The notes: generated by a model not told the origin, from the sequence alone. A stretch of 64,000 bases of DNA from Streptomyces sp. Tue6028 (GCF_002300165.1 NZ_MLCE01000021.1:434001-498000), one strand, 5' to 3'; positions 17,294-26,157 are shown, counted from the stretch's first letter. Numbers and translations: made by a program.

Positions 17294-18994
17294 TCACTTG
17301 GCGTCCGCGTAGCACTTCACCACCGCGGTGGTGAACGGGAAGCGGACCGGTGTCTCCCCGAAGGTGAGGCGTCCCGCGAGGTCGGCGGCGTCACGGATCG
17401 CGGCGACGACGGTGTCGGCCTCCTCGGCGGGGCAGTGCACGATCACCTCGTCGTGCTGGAAGAAGACCAGCTCGGCCGCCATGTCCGCGCAGGTGCGGCG
17501 GAGTCCGGCCAGCATGAGCAGGGCCCAGTCGGCGGCGCTGCCCTGGACGACGAAATTGCGGGCGAAGCGGCCCCGGGCGCGGGAGTCGGACGAGGCGTAG
17601 CCCGGGACCCAGCCCTGGCCGGCGGTCGTGGCCGGATCGCCCTCGGGTCCGTCCTGGGGGATGCCCGCCTCCTCCGCGCCGGAGTCGTCGGAGCCCGCCG
17701 CCGGGGGACTGGTCCGGCCCAGCCAGGTCCGCACCAGCCGTCCTTCCTCGCCGGCGCGCGCCGCGTCGTCCACGTACGCGACGGCCCGGGGGAAGCGGCG
17801 CCGCAGCAGTGCGAGGTTCTTCAGGCCGTCGCCGGACGTCTGTCCGTACACCGCGCCGAGCACGGCGATCTTGGCCTGGTCCCGGTCGCCCGCGAAGGCG
17901 CGGTCCGACACGGACTGGTAGAGGTCGGAGGCGCGGCCGGCCACCTCCATCAGACCGGGGTCGCGCGAGATGGCCGCGAGGACGCGGGGCTCCATCTGGT
18001 CGGCGTCGGCGACGACGAGCCGCCAGCCGGGGTCGGCCACGACCGCGCGCCGGATGACCTTGGGGATCTGGAGGGCTCCGCCGCCGTTCGTCACCCATCT
18101 GCCGGTGACCGTGCCGCCCGGGAGGTACTCGGGCCGGAACCGCCCGTCCCGCACCCAGTCCTGGAGCCAGGACCAGCCGTGCGCGACCCAGATGCGGTAC
18201 AGCTTCTTGTACTCGATCAGGGGCTTCACGGCCGGATGGTCGACGGACTCGATCTCCCAGCGCCGCGTCGATCTGACCTTGATCCCGGCCTGCGCGAAGG
18301 CCTTGACGACGTCGGCGGGCAGATCCGGTCTGACCCTGCGTCCGAAGGCGGCCGACACCTCGTCCGTCAGCTCGGCCAGGCGGCGGGGCTCGCCCCCGCC
18401 CGCGTACCGCTCGCCGAGCAGGTCGCGGAGCACCTCGCGGTGCACGTCCGCGCTCCAGGGGAGTCCTGTCGCGTTCATCTCCGCGGCCACCAGCATGCCC
18501 GCCGACTCGGCCGCCGTGAGCAGCCGCATCCGCTCCGGGTGCGCGGTGGCGTCATGGCGGCGCCGCTGGTCCCCGTACACCTCCAGGAGGTCGGCGAGGG
18601 GGACGTGCACCGGGCGCGGTTCGAACAGGGACGACTGCGATCCGGGCTCGGCGGAGCGCTGGGGCGGGTCCGGCGGTACGGGGCCGCCGCGCAGTCTCGC
18701 CAGCGCGGCGGCCGCCGACCGGGGCTCGCCGAGCCGCCCCTCGTGGCCGAGCAGCAGCGTCTCGGCCGCCTCGACGTCATAGCACCGCTCCACTCGCACC
18801 CCCGTGGCGAGCAGGCGCGGATAGACGTCGGCCGTGGACCGCCAGACCCACCGGGTCACCTCGGGCCGCGACCGCACGGCCTCGACGAGATCCGGCTCCC
18901 TGCGCACCGGCCCCGCGGGCAGCCCGTCCGGGCCGAGGGCGACGACTTCCGCGCCGCCGTCCTCGGCCGGTGCGAGAGCCCAGCGCCCGGTCAT
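17294..18994 (-). CDS. stand-alone family-A DNA polymerase (bifunctional 3'-5' exonuclease/polymerase type)
   Basis: A 566-residue DNA polymerase I-like protein, shorter than PolA and without a 5'-3' nuclease domain. The polymerase motifs are clear: motif A VVADADQMEPRVLAAIS, motif B QAKIAVLGAVYGQTSGDG, and motif C FFQHDEVIVHCP with the catalytic His-Asp-Glu. The N-terminal half is a degenerate exonuclease-like region without an obvious DEDD set. A Gly/Ser/acidic low-complexity insert (about 395-440) lies between motifs B and C. Actinobacteria often carry this second PolA-like enzyme; its role in repair or translesion synthesis is inferred. It lies downstream of the Clp-N gene on the same strand, separated by about 145 bp containing repeat sequence. 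Confidence 0.88.
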   Translation of the reverse strand: MTGRWALAPAEDGGAEVVALGPDGLPAGPVRREPDLVEAVRSRPEVTRWVWRSTADVYPRLLATGVRVERCYDVEAAETLLLGHEGRLGEPRSAAAALARLRGGPVPPDPPQRSAEPGSQSSLFEPRPVHVPLADLLEVYGDQRRRHDATAHPERMRLLTAAESAGMLVAAEMNATGLPWSADVHREVLRDLLGERYAGGGEPRRLAELTDEVSAAFGRRVRPDLPADVVKAFAQAGIKVRSTRRWEIESVDHPAVKPLIEYKKLYRIWVAHGWSWLQDWVRDGRFRPEYLPGGTVTGRWVTNGGGALQIPKVIRRAVVADPGWRLVVADADQMEPRVLAAISRDPGLMEVAGRASDLYQSVSDRAFAGDRDQAKIAVLGAVYGQTSGDGLKNLALLRRRFPRAVAYVDDAARAGEEGRLVRTWLGRTSPPAAGSDDSGAEEAGIPQDGPEGDPATTAGQGWVPGYASSDSRARGRFARNFVVQGSAADWALLMLAGLRRTCADMAAELVFFQHDEVIVHCPAEEADTVVAAIRDAADLAGRLTFGETPVRFPFTTAVVKCYADAK

Positions 18995-19088
18995 GCCCCG
19001 AGTCTTGCAGCCGGGTCTGACAGTGGGGCCGACCTGTCCTTTCGGGTCCAGGGGGTTTCGTTCGGAACAGGTCGGATCAGGCCGCGGC

Positions 19089-19132
19089 GAGGTGCCGTGC
19101 CGGGCGTCGTGGACCCGGGCTGATCCGAACGA
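19089..19132 (-). repeat. dispersed intergenic repeat, copy A
   Basis: A 44-bp sequence matching 26158-26201 at 39 of 44 positions in the same orientation. It begins 7 bp after the Clp-N stop. An inverted partner (GGTTTCGTTCGGA near 19053) gives a potential long-looped hairpin with TCCGAACGAAGCC. Confidence 0.7.
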
Positions 19133-19138
19133 AGCCCG

Positions 19139-19876
19139 CTAGCCCTGGGCGGCGGGCCCCTGGTCCTGCACGATCTGCGCGAGCGCGCTGGACACCTCGG
19201 CCTCGACGGCCTGCTTGCCGATGCCCAGTCCGCTCAGCACGCCCTCGCCGTTCTCCAGTTCCAGCAGGGCCAGCAGGATGTGCTCGGTGCCGACGTAGTT
19301 GTGGCCCAGGCGCAGGGCCTCGCGGAAGGTGAGCTCCAGGGCCTTCTTGGCGGCGGGGCCGTAGGGGATCATCTCGGGCACCTCGTCCGCCGCCGGCGGC
19401 AGCGCCGCGGTCGCGGCCGCACGGACGGCGTCCGGGGTGGTGCCGAGCGCGGTGAGCGCCTTGGCCGCGAGTCCCTCCGGTTCGGCCAGCAGGCCGAGGA
19501 CCAGGTGCTCGGGCAGGCCTTCGGGGTTGCCCGCGTCCTTGGCGGCGTTGTGGGCGGCCATGACGACGCTGCGGGCGCGCGGGGTGTAGCGGCCGAAGCC
19601 CTGGCTGGGGTCGAGGTCGTTCTCCGCCTTGGGCACGAAGCGCTTCTGGGCGGCCTGCCGGGTCACGCCCATGCTCTTGCCGATGTCGGTCCAGGACGCG
19701 CCCGAGCGCCGGGCCTGGTCGACGAAGTGGCCGATCAGGTGGTCGGCCACGTCGCCCAGGTGGTCGGCGGCGATCACCGCGTCCTGAAGCTGGTCGAGCG
19801 CGTCGGTGTGCGTCTTCTTGATCGCTTCGATGAGGTCGTCGAGACGTACGGGTGTCGTGCCACGTGAGTTCGTCAT
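19139..19876 (-). CDS. Clp-N repeat protein with N-terminal HTH-like region
   Basis: A 245-residue protein. Residues about 40-80 contain a helix-turn-helix-like segment (ASWTDIGKSMGVTRQAAQKR). Residues about 95-235 carry two Clp R (ClpA/ClpC N-terminal) motifs, for example RYTPRARSVVMAAHNAAKD with PEHLVLGLLAEPEG, and PAAKKALELTFREALR with GTEHILLALLE. There is no AAA+ ATPase part. Clp-N domains bind adaptors or unfolded segments, so this could be a DNA-binding sensor or a decoy adaptor for Clp protease; that is inference. The ATG abuts a palindrome and has no Shine-Dalgarno, which points to a leaderless transcript. Confidence 0.82.
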   Translation of the reverse strand: MTNSRGTTPVRLDDLIEAIKKTHTDALDQLQDAVIAADHLGDVADHLIGHFVDQARRSGASWTDIGKSMGVTRQAAQKRFVPKAENDLDPSQGFGRYTPRARSVVMAAHNAAKDAGNPEGLPEHLVLGLLAEPEGLAAKALTALGTTPDAVRAAATAALPPAADEVPEMIPYGPAAKKALELTFREALRLGHNYVGTEHILLALLELENGEGVLSGLGIGKQAVEAEVSSALAQIVQDQGPAAQG

Positions 19877-19925
19877 GTGTCAACCGTAGGTTGACACTCC
19901 AGGGGTGTCAACCCGGAGTTGACAC
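19877..19925 (-). promoter_or_regulatory. leaderless promoter covered by two identical-half palindromes
   Basis: On the minus strand a -35 TTGACA (19911-19906) and -10 TACGGT (19888-19883) are 17 bp apart, and the predicted transcription start falls on the A of the start codon. Two 21-bp palindromes of form GTGTCAAC-N5-GTTGACAC, at 19877-19897 and 19905-19925, overlap the -10 and -35 respectively, 28 bp centre to centre. Autorepression by the HTH of the gene itself is the simplest reading. Confidence 0.8.
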
Positions 19926-19970
19926 CCGTTCGATGGGTGGCCGTCTGTGCTCCGGGGGCTGGGCGAGGGT

Positions 19971-20095
19971 GTGTCTGCTCGTGCTCCGGGGAGGTGGGTG
20001 AGGGGCGTGTCTGCCCGCGCTCGGGGGCTGCTCGAGGGGCGTGTCTGCGTGCGTCCGTGGGCTGCTTGAGGGGGCGTGTCCGCTTGCGCCTCGGG
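19971..20095. repeat. approximately 35-bp tandem repeats, about 3.5 copies
   Basis: Units begin GTGTCTGC (19971, 20007, 20041) or GTGTCCGC (20076) and contain GCTCGGGGGCTGCTCGAG-like cores. The array immediately follows the LysE stop codon on the minus strand. Confidence 0.65.
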
Positions 20096-20097
20096 TC

Positions 20098-20724
20098 CTA
20101 CTTGGGTGACGCGGCCAGCCGGAGCGCGAGGCCCGCGAACACCGTGCCGCTGAAGACGTTGAGGCCGCGCGCCACCCGTCGGCTGCGCCGCAGCAGTGCC
20201 GACAGCCGGCCGGAGAGAAGCCCGATCGAGCCGTCGACCGCGAAGCCCATGATCGTCATGCTGGCGCCCAGAATCATGAACTGGCCTGCCACGTGACCCA
20301 GTTCGGGGTTCACGAACTGGGGCAGGAAGGCGACGTTGAAGAGGATCACCTTCGGGTTGAGGAGGTTGGTGAGGGCCCCCTGCCAGAAGGCCCGCCGCAA
20401 CCCGGGACCGACCGCGGCCGGTCCCTCGTCCGGCACCGCGCGGTCCCGGAACGCCTTCACCGCCAGGTACAGCAGATAGGCGGCGCCCAGCCAGCGCAGC
20501 ACGTGGTAGAGCGTCGGCAGCGTGGTGAACAGCGCCGACAGACCCAGCATCGCCGCGACCGCGTGGACCAGCATCGCGAAGGCCACACCCAGCGCGGCGA
20601 GCACTCCCGCGGCGGGTCCTCCTCTGCCGCCCATCGCCACGATGAACATCATGTCGGGGCCGGGGGTGACGCAGAGGGCGAAACCCGCGACGAGGAACGC
20701 TGCGTACAGAGATGTGTCGACCAT
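20098..20724 (-). CDS. LysE/RhtB-family amino acid exporter
   Basis: Small membrane exporter of 208 residues with about six hydrophobic segments. It shows the family N-terminus (ALCVTPGPDMMFIVAMG, the conserved TPGP motif) and the mid-protein LLNPKVILFNVAFLPQFV stretch. LysE-type proteins expel amino acids such as lysine, arginine or homoserine lactone; specificity cannot be inferred. Starts at 20724 (MVDTSLYA) and 20733 (MGRMVDTS) are both possible, neither with a strong ribosome-binding site. The longer open frame upstream overlaps the ABC permease and is rejected. Confidence 0.85.
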   Translation of the reverse strand: MVDTSLYAAFLVAGFALCVTPGPDMMFIVAMGGRGGPAAGVLAALGVAFAMLVHAVAAMLGLSALFTTLPTLYHVLRWLGAAYLLYLAVKAFRDRAVPDEGPAAVGPGLRRAFWQGALTNLLNPKVILFNVAFLPQFVNPELGHVAGQFMILGASMTIMGFAVDGSIGLLSGRLSALLRRSRRVARGLNVFSGTVFAGLALRLAASPK

Positions 20725-20768
20725 GCGGCCCATGCTCGGCACGGTCCGGCGCGGGCGTCGACCCATTT

Positions 20769-22958
20769 TCACCCCGTGGGAGCGGCGAGGTCCGGTCTGC
20801 GGGCGCAGGCGAGTGCCGTCCCCGTGAGCGCCACCAGCAGACACACCGCCGCGCACCCGGCCAGGAGTCCCCACGGCACGTGCACCGCCGCCGGTGCCGA
20901 CAGCCGGCCCAGGGCCGCCGCCAGGAGGCCGAGGTTCGTGGCGGCGACGGCGGCGCCGAGCAGGGCGCCCACGCCCACCCCGGCCGCCGTCTCGCCCGCG
21001 AGCGCTCGCAGGACCTGTGCCCGGGTGGCGCCGGCCAGGCGCAGCGAACGGAGTTCCGTGCCGCGCGCGGAAGTCGCCATGAGCGTCGTCGCGGCGAGCG
21101 CGATCGCGGCGTGGGCGAGCGCCAGGCCGAGGACCACCAGCAGGCCGAGCCGGGTCTGCGGGCCGGTGCGCGGACGGGTCGCCGTGAGCCAGGCCGACGC
21201 CGTGCGCACCGTGCCGCCGCCGGCCGCGTCCCGCACCGCCGCCGCGGCGCGCGCCCCGTCCGCACCGGGCGCCACCCGCACGTCGAGGCGGTCGACGATG
21301 GCGCCGGGCGCGTTCGCCGTCGTCACGTACGCCCCGTTGTCCCCGGTGCCGCGCGCCAGCACGGCCGCGATCCGCAGGCGTGCGGGCCGCCCGTCGCCGA
21401 GCCGGAGGCTCACCCAGGAGCCCACCTCGTGCCGCTCCCACTCCTCGTTCACCACGACGGAGCGGTCGTCGAGGTCGCGCAGGTCACCCGCCACCACCGG
21501 CGGTCGCGTCACCGCGGCGAACGCGGCCACGTCGCTCACCGCCCGCGCCTCGGACCGTACGAGGGCGGTGCCCTCCTCCCGCACGTACACGGCCGTGGGC
21601 GCGGAACCGGACACGGTCGCCCCGGCGGCCTTCGCCACCGCCTCCACCGCGGTCGGGCGGTGGCCCAGGTCCTCGCCGGTGACGACGAACTGGGCCCGGG
21701 TCCGTTCCCGCGCCTCCGTCGCCTTCGCCCCGGCCACCGTCGCCGCCGACCCGAGCAGCGAGCCCGCCAGTGCGACCGTCACCAGTACGGGCGCCGCCAC
21801 GGCCGCCGTGCGCCGCACCGACGCGGAAGCGTTCTCACGGACGAGGAGCCCCGCCGCGCCGGGCAGCAGCCCCGGCGGGAGCAGCCGTACGACCGGACCG
21901 ACCAGCACCGGGGCCAGCGCCGCCACGGCCGTGACGAGCAGCATCGGCTGCGTCACGTAGGTCTTGCGCTTCAACAGGGCGGCGGGGTCCGTGCACAGCG
22001 TCCAGACCGACAGGCCGATGCCCGCCGCGAGGAGGACGCCTGCGGCGATCCGCCGCGACAAAGGCATCACGCCCGTGTCCACCGAGGCCTCGCGCAGGGC
22101 CTCCGCCGGGCCGGTCCGCCCCGCTCGCCGCGCGGCCGTCCACGCGCCCGCGACGGCCACCAGGACCCCGGTGCAGAAGGCGACTTCGTACGGCCAGGCC
22201 GCCACGCCGCGCAGCGCGAACCACGGTGGTGCCACCCCGCCGTCCACCAGCGCCCGGACGAGCGCAGGCGCCCCTCGGCCTCCCAGGGCGCACCCCAGTG
22301 CCGAGGCCGCCAGCCCCACGACGACCGCCTCCGCCAGCACGGTCCGCCGCACCTGACCGGACGTCGCCCCGGCCATCCGCAGCAGCCCGAACTCCCGCCG
22401 CCGCAGCGCCACGACGAACGCGAACGTGGACGCCGTCACGAAGACCGAGACGAAGGCCGCCACCCCCGCCGCCGTGCCCAGCAGGGAGTCGACCGCGACC
22501 AGCGCCTCGGCGTCGCGGGCGGTGGCGGGGTCGGCGCGGCGCCGGTCGTCACCGGTCAGGACGGTGGCGCGGTCGCCGACGAGTCGTCGCACGGCGGCGG
22601 CGGACGCGTCCACGCCGAGCGCTCCGACCCCGGCGGCGCCCCGCGGCGCGCCGTCCGTCCGCACCCGGCCGAGCCGCCGCAGCTCGCGCACCAGTTCGTT
22701 GTCCACAGGGTGTGGATGCGTGAGCCTCGCCGACGCGGAAGCGGTGGCCGGGCCCCGCCGTACCGGCACGGTCAGGGTGTCCTGGCCCATCACCACGACC
22801 GGTGCGGACGCGAACCGGGCGGGCGGGCGCGCGGGCGGGTCCGACGCGGCGGCGAGACCCAGGCTCATCGCGGTCGTCACGGCGACCCCCAGTGCGACGG
22901 CGACGAAGGCTCCGAGCAGTGAGGGCCAGCGGGTACGCAGCGAGGCGAGGTTCAGCAC
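20769..22958 (-). CDS. ABC transporter permease, FtsX/MacB type
   Basis: A 729-residue permease with two FtsX-like repeats. A membrane-anchoring helix at the N-terminus (LGAFVAVALGVAVTTAMSLG) is followed by an extracellular domain of about 150 residues. A first set of three helices includes the FtsX signature region AFVVALRRREFGLLRMAGATSGQV, and a second set ends VLGLALAHAAIALAATTLMA with ARGTELRSLRLAGATRAQVL. The GTG start overlaps the TGA of the ATPase gene (GTGCTGA), so the two are translationally coupled. Such two-gene exporters act in peptide or antibiotic resistance or in lipoprotein handling; no substrate is indicated. Confidence 0.88.
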   Translation of the reverse strand: MLNLASLRTRWPSLLGAFVAVALGVAVTTAMSLGLAAASDPPARPPARFASAPVVVMGQDTLTVPVRRGPATASASARLTHPHPVDNELVRELRRLGRVRTDGAPRGAAGVGALGVDASAAAVRRLVGDRATVLTGDDRRRADPATARDAEALVAVDSLLGTAAGVAAFVSVFVTASTFAFVVALRRREFGLLRMAGATSGQVRRTVLAEAVVVGLAASALGCALGGRGAPALVRALVDGGVAPPWFALRGVAAWPYEVAFCTGVLVAVAGAWTAARRAGRTGPAEALREASVDTGVMPLSRRIAAGVLLAAGIGLSVWTLCTDPAALLKRKTYVTQPMLLVTAVAALAPVLVGPVVRLLPPGLLPGAAGLLVRENASASVRRTAAVAAPVLVTVALAGSLLGSAATVAGAKATEARERTRAQFVVTGEDLGHRPTAVEAVAKAAGATVSGSAPTAVYVREEGTALVRSEARAVSDVAAFAAVTRPPVVAGDLRDLDDRSVVVNEEWERHEVGSWVSLRLGDGRPARLRIAAVLARGTGDNGAYVTTANAPGAIVDRLDVRVAPGADGARAAAAVRDAAGGGTVRTASAWLTATRPRTGPQTRLGLLVVLGLALAHAAIALAATTLMATSARGTELRSLRLAGATRAQVLRALAGETAAGVGVGALLGAAVAATNLGLLAAALGRLSAPAAVHVPWGLLAGCAAVCLLVALTGTALACARRPDLAAPTG

Positions 22959-23704
22959 GGCGCCTTCTCCAGTCCCGCCATCCGCGCGGCGACCTCCTCG
23001 GCCGAGGGCGACCGCAGCTCCCCGCTCACCCGCCCGTCGACGAGGAACACCACACGGTCCGCGTACGAGGCGGCCACCGGCTCGTGCGTGACCATGACCG
23101 TGGTCCGGCCCTCCCGGTCCACCAGTTCCCGCAGCAGCGCCAGCACCTCGCGGCTGGTGACGGTGTCCAGGGCGCCGGTCGGCTCGTCGCCGAACAGCAC
23201 CGCGGGGCGGGTGACCAGCGCCCGCGCGAGGGCGACCCGCTGCTGCTGGCCGCCGGACAGCTCGGACGGCCGGTGCCCGGCGCGATCGGCGAGGCCGACC
23301 CGGGCGAGCGCCTCGCGCACCGCGATGCGCGAGGGGCGTCGGCCCGCCAGCCGCAGCGGGAGCGCGACGTTCTGCGCTGCCGTCAGGGACGGCAGCAGGT
23401 TGAAGGACTGGAACACGAACCCGATCCGCTCCCGCCTGAGCAGGGTCAGCCGCCGCTCGCTCAGTCCGGCGAGCCCGACCCCGTCGACGGCCACCGTCCC
23501 CGACGTCGGACGGTCGAGTCCGGCCGCACACTGCAACAGGGTCGACTTGCCGGAGCCGGAGGGCCCCATCACGGCGGTGAAGGTCCCGGCGGCGAAGTCG
23601 AGGTCGACGCCGTCGAGGGCGGCGACGGTGCCGTAGTGGCGGCGCAGCGAACGGATGCGCACGACGGGTGTCGCCGTGGTGGTGTGCCTGGCTGTGGTGT
23701 CCAT
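22952..23704 (-). CDS. ABC transporter ATP-binding protein (LolD/MacB type)
   Basis: A 250-residue ATPase with Walker A GPSGSGKST, Q-loop region FVFQSFNLLPSLTA, signature LSGGQQQRVALARALV, Walker B AVLFGDEPTGALD and the H-loop histidine in MVTHEPVAAS. FQSFNLLP and EPTGALD are typical of the MacB/LolD subfamily that pairs with FtsX-like permeases, here the next gene. ATG 23704 is chosen; a weak GAAGG lies 1 nt before it, so the true initiation signal is uncertain. Confidence 0.9.
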   Translation of the reverse strand: MDTTARHTTTATPVVRIRSLRRHYGTVAALDGVDLDFAAGTFTAVMGPSGSGKSTLLQCAAGLDRPTSGTVAVDGVGLAGLSERRLTLLRRERIGFVFQSFNLLPSLTAAQNVALPLRLAGRRPSRIAVREALARVGLADRAGHRPSELSGGQQQRVALARALVTRPAVLFGDEPTGALDTVTSREVLALLRELVDREGRTTVMVTHEPVAASYADRVVFLVDGRVSGELRSPSAEEVAARMAGLEKAPC

Positions 23705-24016
23705 GCCTTCAGCGAACCGTTCGTGAGGCGCGTGGACACGACCACCAGGGGGCGTTGTGGGGGTAGGGCCAGGCATACCTCCTGGCTCGCTGTCGGGTCG
23801 TTTCGCCGTCCGTCCGGTGGGTGGGTCGGGTCCGTGCCGGTGATCCGCCCGTTGCAGCCGTTGTGCGGGGCGGTGCTGGTAGGGCCTCGGTGGGTGCGTG
23901 GTGCTGTCCGCAACGGGCATTTGATTCACCGGCACGGCCCCTTCGGTGAGATGGCGACTGCGGGTGCGTCCATCGCAGGTTCCCGCACACCTCTGGGGCC
24001 GAGAGGGCACCGTTCA
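23705..24016. other. intergenic region without a clear gene
   Basis: A divergent gap between the ABC operon and the DUF2786 gene. Several short open frames occur but have no recognisable family or ribosome-binding site. Promoters for the ABC operon must lie here; none could be assigned with confidence. Confidence 0.4.
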
Positions 24017-24117
24017 GCCCGTCCGGCGTTTGAGGACGAGGCCGTTCAGGCCGAACGGGGGTCCGGGGGCGGAGCCCCTGGGGGGTTCGGGTCGGGTAGG
24101 GGCGGAGGGGGTGAGGA
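24017..24117 (+). repeat. Streptomyces-type interspersed intergenic repeat
   Basis: Begins GCCCGTCCGGCGTTTGAGG, continues with GACGAGGCC and GTTCAGGCCGAAC, then GGGGGCGGAGCCCCTGGG and GGTAGGGGCGG. From memory this layout (GGCGTTTGAGGACGAG, a TTCAGGxC hairpin, GGGGGCGGAGCCCC, GGGTAGGGGCGG) recurs across Streptomyces genomes at gene ends. It contains two nested small hairpins. Only one copy was seen in this window. Confidence 0.6.
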
Positions 24118-24139
24118 CAAGGCGTGACACGATCGGGCC

Positions 24140-25270
24140 ATGAGCAGCAGCGGACCCCGCCCCGGCAGCGTGGAGCGCGCCTTCGAGGCCGCGCTCTACG
24201 CCGACACCGACGCGGCCCTCGACACCGGCGCCTCGCTGCTCGCGGCGGACCCGGCGGCCGACACCGAACTCACCCGTCGCGGCCAGGAGTTCGTCGCCGC
24301 GGCCTGGCGGCGAGGCTGGCAGCCCGCCGACGTCGTACGCGTCGTACGGCGCGAGCTGGACCCCGTGCACGTGCAGCTGACCGCGGCGCTGATCCTCGGC
24401 GAGAGTCATGAGCCCCGGGGCGCACGCTGGACCGCACAGCTCGAAGAGCTCAAGGCCGAGCCCCGGCCTCCCCGCGCCGACCGCTTCTCGTACGCCACCG
24501 CCGTACTGGAGCTGTACCGGCTGCTGCTGCGTCTGCCCGCCATCGAGCCCCTGGACGTGCCCCGGCCGGGCCCGGCCGCTGCCGGCCCCGGGGACTCGCG
24601 CATGCTCACCCGCATCCGCGCCCTGCTCGCGAAGGCCGAGGCGACCGGGTTCCCGGAGGAGGCCGAGGCGCTGAGCGCCAAGGCGCAGGAGCTGATGGCG
24701 CGGCACAGCATCGACGAGGCGCTGCTCGCGGCCCGCACGCACGCGAAGGACGCGCCCGGCGCCTGCCGTATCGGCGTCGAGCCGCCGTACGAGACGGCCA
24801 AGGCGGTCCTCCTGGACGCGGTGGCCGGGGCGAACCGCTGCCGCGCCGTGTGGAACGAGGCCTTCTGCTTCTCGACGGTCGTCGGTTTCGAACCCGACCT
24901 GGAGGCGGTCGAGCTGCTGTACACCTCGCTGCTGGTGCAGGCGACGGCGGCGATGACCAAGGCCGAGGCCGCACAGCGGGCCGGGGGCCGCAAGCGCACC
25001 AAGACCTTCCGGCAGTCCTTCCTCGCCGCCTACGCGCACCGGATCGGCGACCGCCTCGCATCCGCCGCCGAAGGCCAGGTGAAGGCCGCGGAAGGGGACT
25101 TGCTGCCGGTGCTGGCGGCCCGCGACGTGGCGGTCGCGGACCACGCGGACCGGATGTTCCCCCGGACGGTGACCACCCGGCTGCGCGGGGTCGACGACGC
25201 CGCCGGCTGGCACGAGGGAGCCGCTGCGGCGGACCGGGCCCAGGTCCAGGACCGCCGCCGGCTGCCCTGA
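24140..25270 (+). CDS. DUF2786 domain protein
   Basis: A 376-residue protein of unknown function. The DUF2786 segment reads MLTRIRALLAKAEATGFPEE and continues AEALSAKAQELMARHSID (about 155-195). A central region carries cysteine and histidine residues (GANRCRAVWNEAFCFSTVVG). A C-terminal basic helix KRTKTFRQSFLAAYAHRIGDRL resembles the tail of phage and plasmid relatives of this family. The N-terminal 140 residues are helical and specific to actinobacteria. It stands alone and convergent with a lipoprotein gene. The role may concern nucleic acid transactions, but this is a guess. Confidence 0.8.
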   Translation: MSSSGPRPGSVERAFEAALYADTDAALDTGASLLAADPAADTELTRRGQEFVAAAWRRGWQPADVVRVVRRELDPVHVQLTAALILGESHEPRGARWTAQLEELKAEPRPPRADRFSYATAVLELYRLLLRLPAIEPLDVPRPGPAAAGPGDSRMLTRIRALLAKAEATGFPEEAEALSAKAQELMARHSIDEALLAARTHAKDAPGACRIGVEPPYETAKAVLLDAVAGANRCRAVWNEAFCFSTVVGFEPDLEAVELLYTSLLVQATAAMTKAEAAQRAGGRKRTKTFRQSFLAAYAHRIGDRLASAAEGQVKAAEGDLLPVLAARDVAVADHADRMFPRTVTTRLRGVDDAAGWHEGAAAADRAQVQDRRRLP

Positions 25271-25306
25271 CCCCCGGGCCCCGTCACCGGGTGTTCGACG
25301 GCGTTC

Positions 25307-25843
25307 TCAGTCGCCCGCCGTCCTGAAGGTGCTCACCGTGGCGTCCAGCTTGTCCGCGGACTTCTCGGCGACGTCGCCGTACGTCCACTTCCACTCCTTG
25401 TCCCCGGTGCGCCCGGGGAGGCTGATCCGCAGGGTCCGCACGGCGGCGCCCGAACCGGCCTCGCCGCGGACGTACGTGAGGGTGAAGGTCGCCGCCTCGT
25501 CCTGGTGGAGGGTCAGCTTCTGCGCCTTCGCGCCCTCCTCCGGGGCGAGGGCCCAGGAGGTCCCGCCGGCCCGCAGGTCGACGCCCGGGAAGCCGTCCAG
25601 CGTGCAGGCGCCGGAGCCGGTGTTGGTGACGGTGACCGGGATGTTGCCGGTGTCGCCCGCGGCCGGGGCCGCGTTGGCCGGTTCGACGTCGACGCCCACC
25701 TGCTGGAGGGAGCACGCGGAACTCTTGCCGCTCGCGTCGCTCTTGGCGTTCGCGTCGCCACCGCCGTCGCCACCGCCGCAGGCGGTCAGGGCGAGTGCTG
25801 CGGTGACGCCGGTGAGGGCGGCGGCGAGGGAGATGGCGCGCAT
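25307..25843 (-). CDS. DUF4232 lipoprotein
   Basis: A 178-residue exported lipoprotein with lipobox LTAC (Cys22) and a Gly/Asp/Ser linker. An Ig-like DUF4232 domain starts CSLQQVGVDVEP and includes VTVTNTGSGACTLDGFPGVD and TFTLTYV. DUF4232 proteins are abundant cell-surface proteins of Streptomyces with no known activity. The two cysteines of the domain could form a disulfide. It is transcribed away from the second lipoprotein gene upstream on the same strand. Confidence 0.84.
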   Translation of the reverse strand: MRAISLAAALTGVTAALALTACGGGDGGGDANAKSDASGKSSACSLQQVGVDVEPANAAPAAGDTGNIPVTVTNTGSGACTLDGFPGVDLRAGGTSWALAPEEGAKAQKLTLHQDEAATFTLTYVRGEAGSGAAVRTLRISLPGRTGDKEWKWTYGDVAEKSADKLDATVSTFRTAGD

Positions 25844-26157
25844 GAGGGTCCTCTTGGGTCGTGGCCCGGTGACGGGCCCGGGGCCCGGGGCGGTGGCGAG
25901 GGCCGGGCCCGGGGTGCGTGACGCTGTCCATGGATCATCACCCAGGCGTGCGTCCTCGCGTCGCGCGCCCCCGTCGCCCGGTCCGACCCCCGGCCGGGAA
26001 TGTCCTCGAATCTCCCTTACGCCAACGGAAACGGGACCGCGACGGGGTCGCCGAGGAGGCGCCGGAGGCGTTCGTACGGCAGGGCGCGGGCCTGATCCTG
26101 GACTCCCCGGTCGAACTGTCCGACGCCCTGGACGGCGGCAAGTCCGTGCGTGCCCAG
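25844..26157. other. intergenic region, possibly containing a degenerate coding fragment
   Basis: The plus-strand frame here reads VRQGAGLILDSPVELSDALDGGKSV, which looks protein-like, but it has no start signal and runs into repeat copy B. I see no intact gene. Confidence 0.3.
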
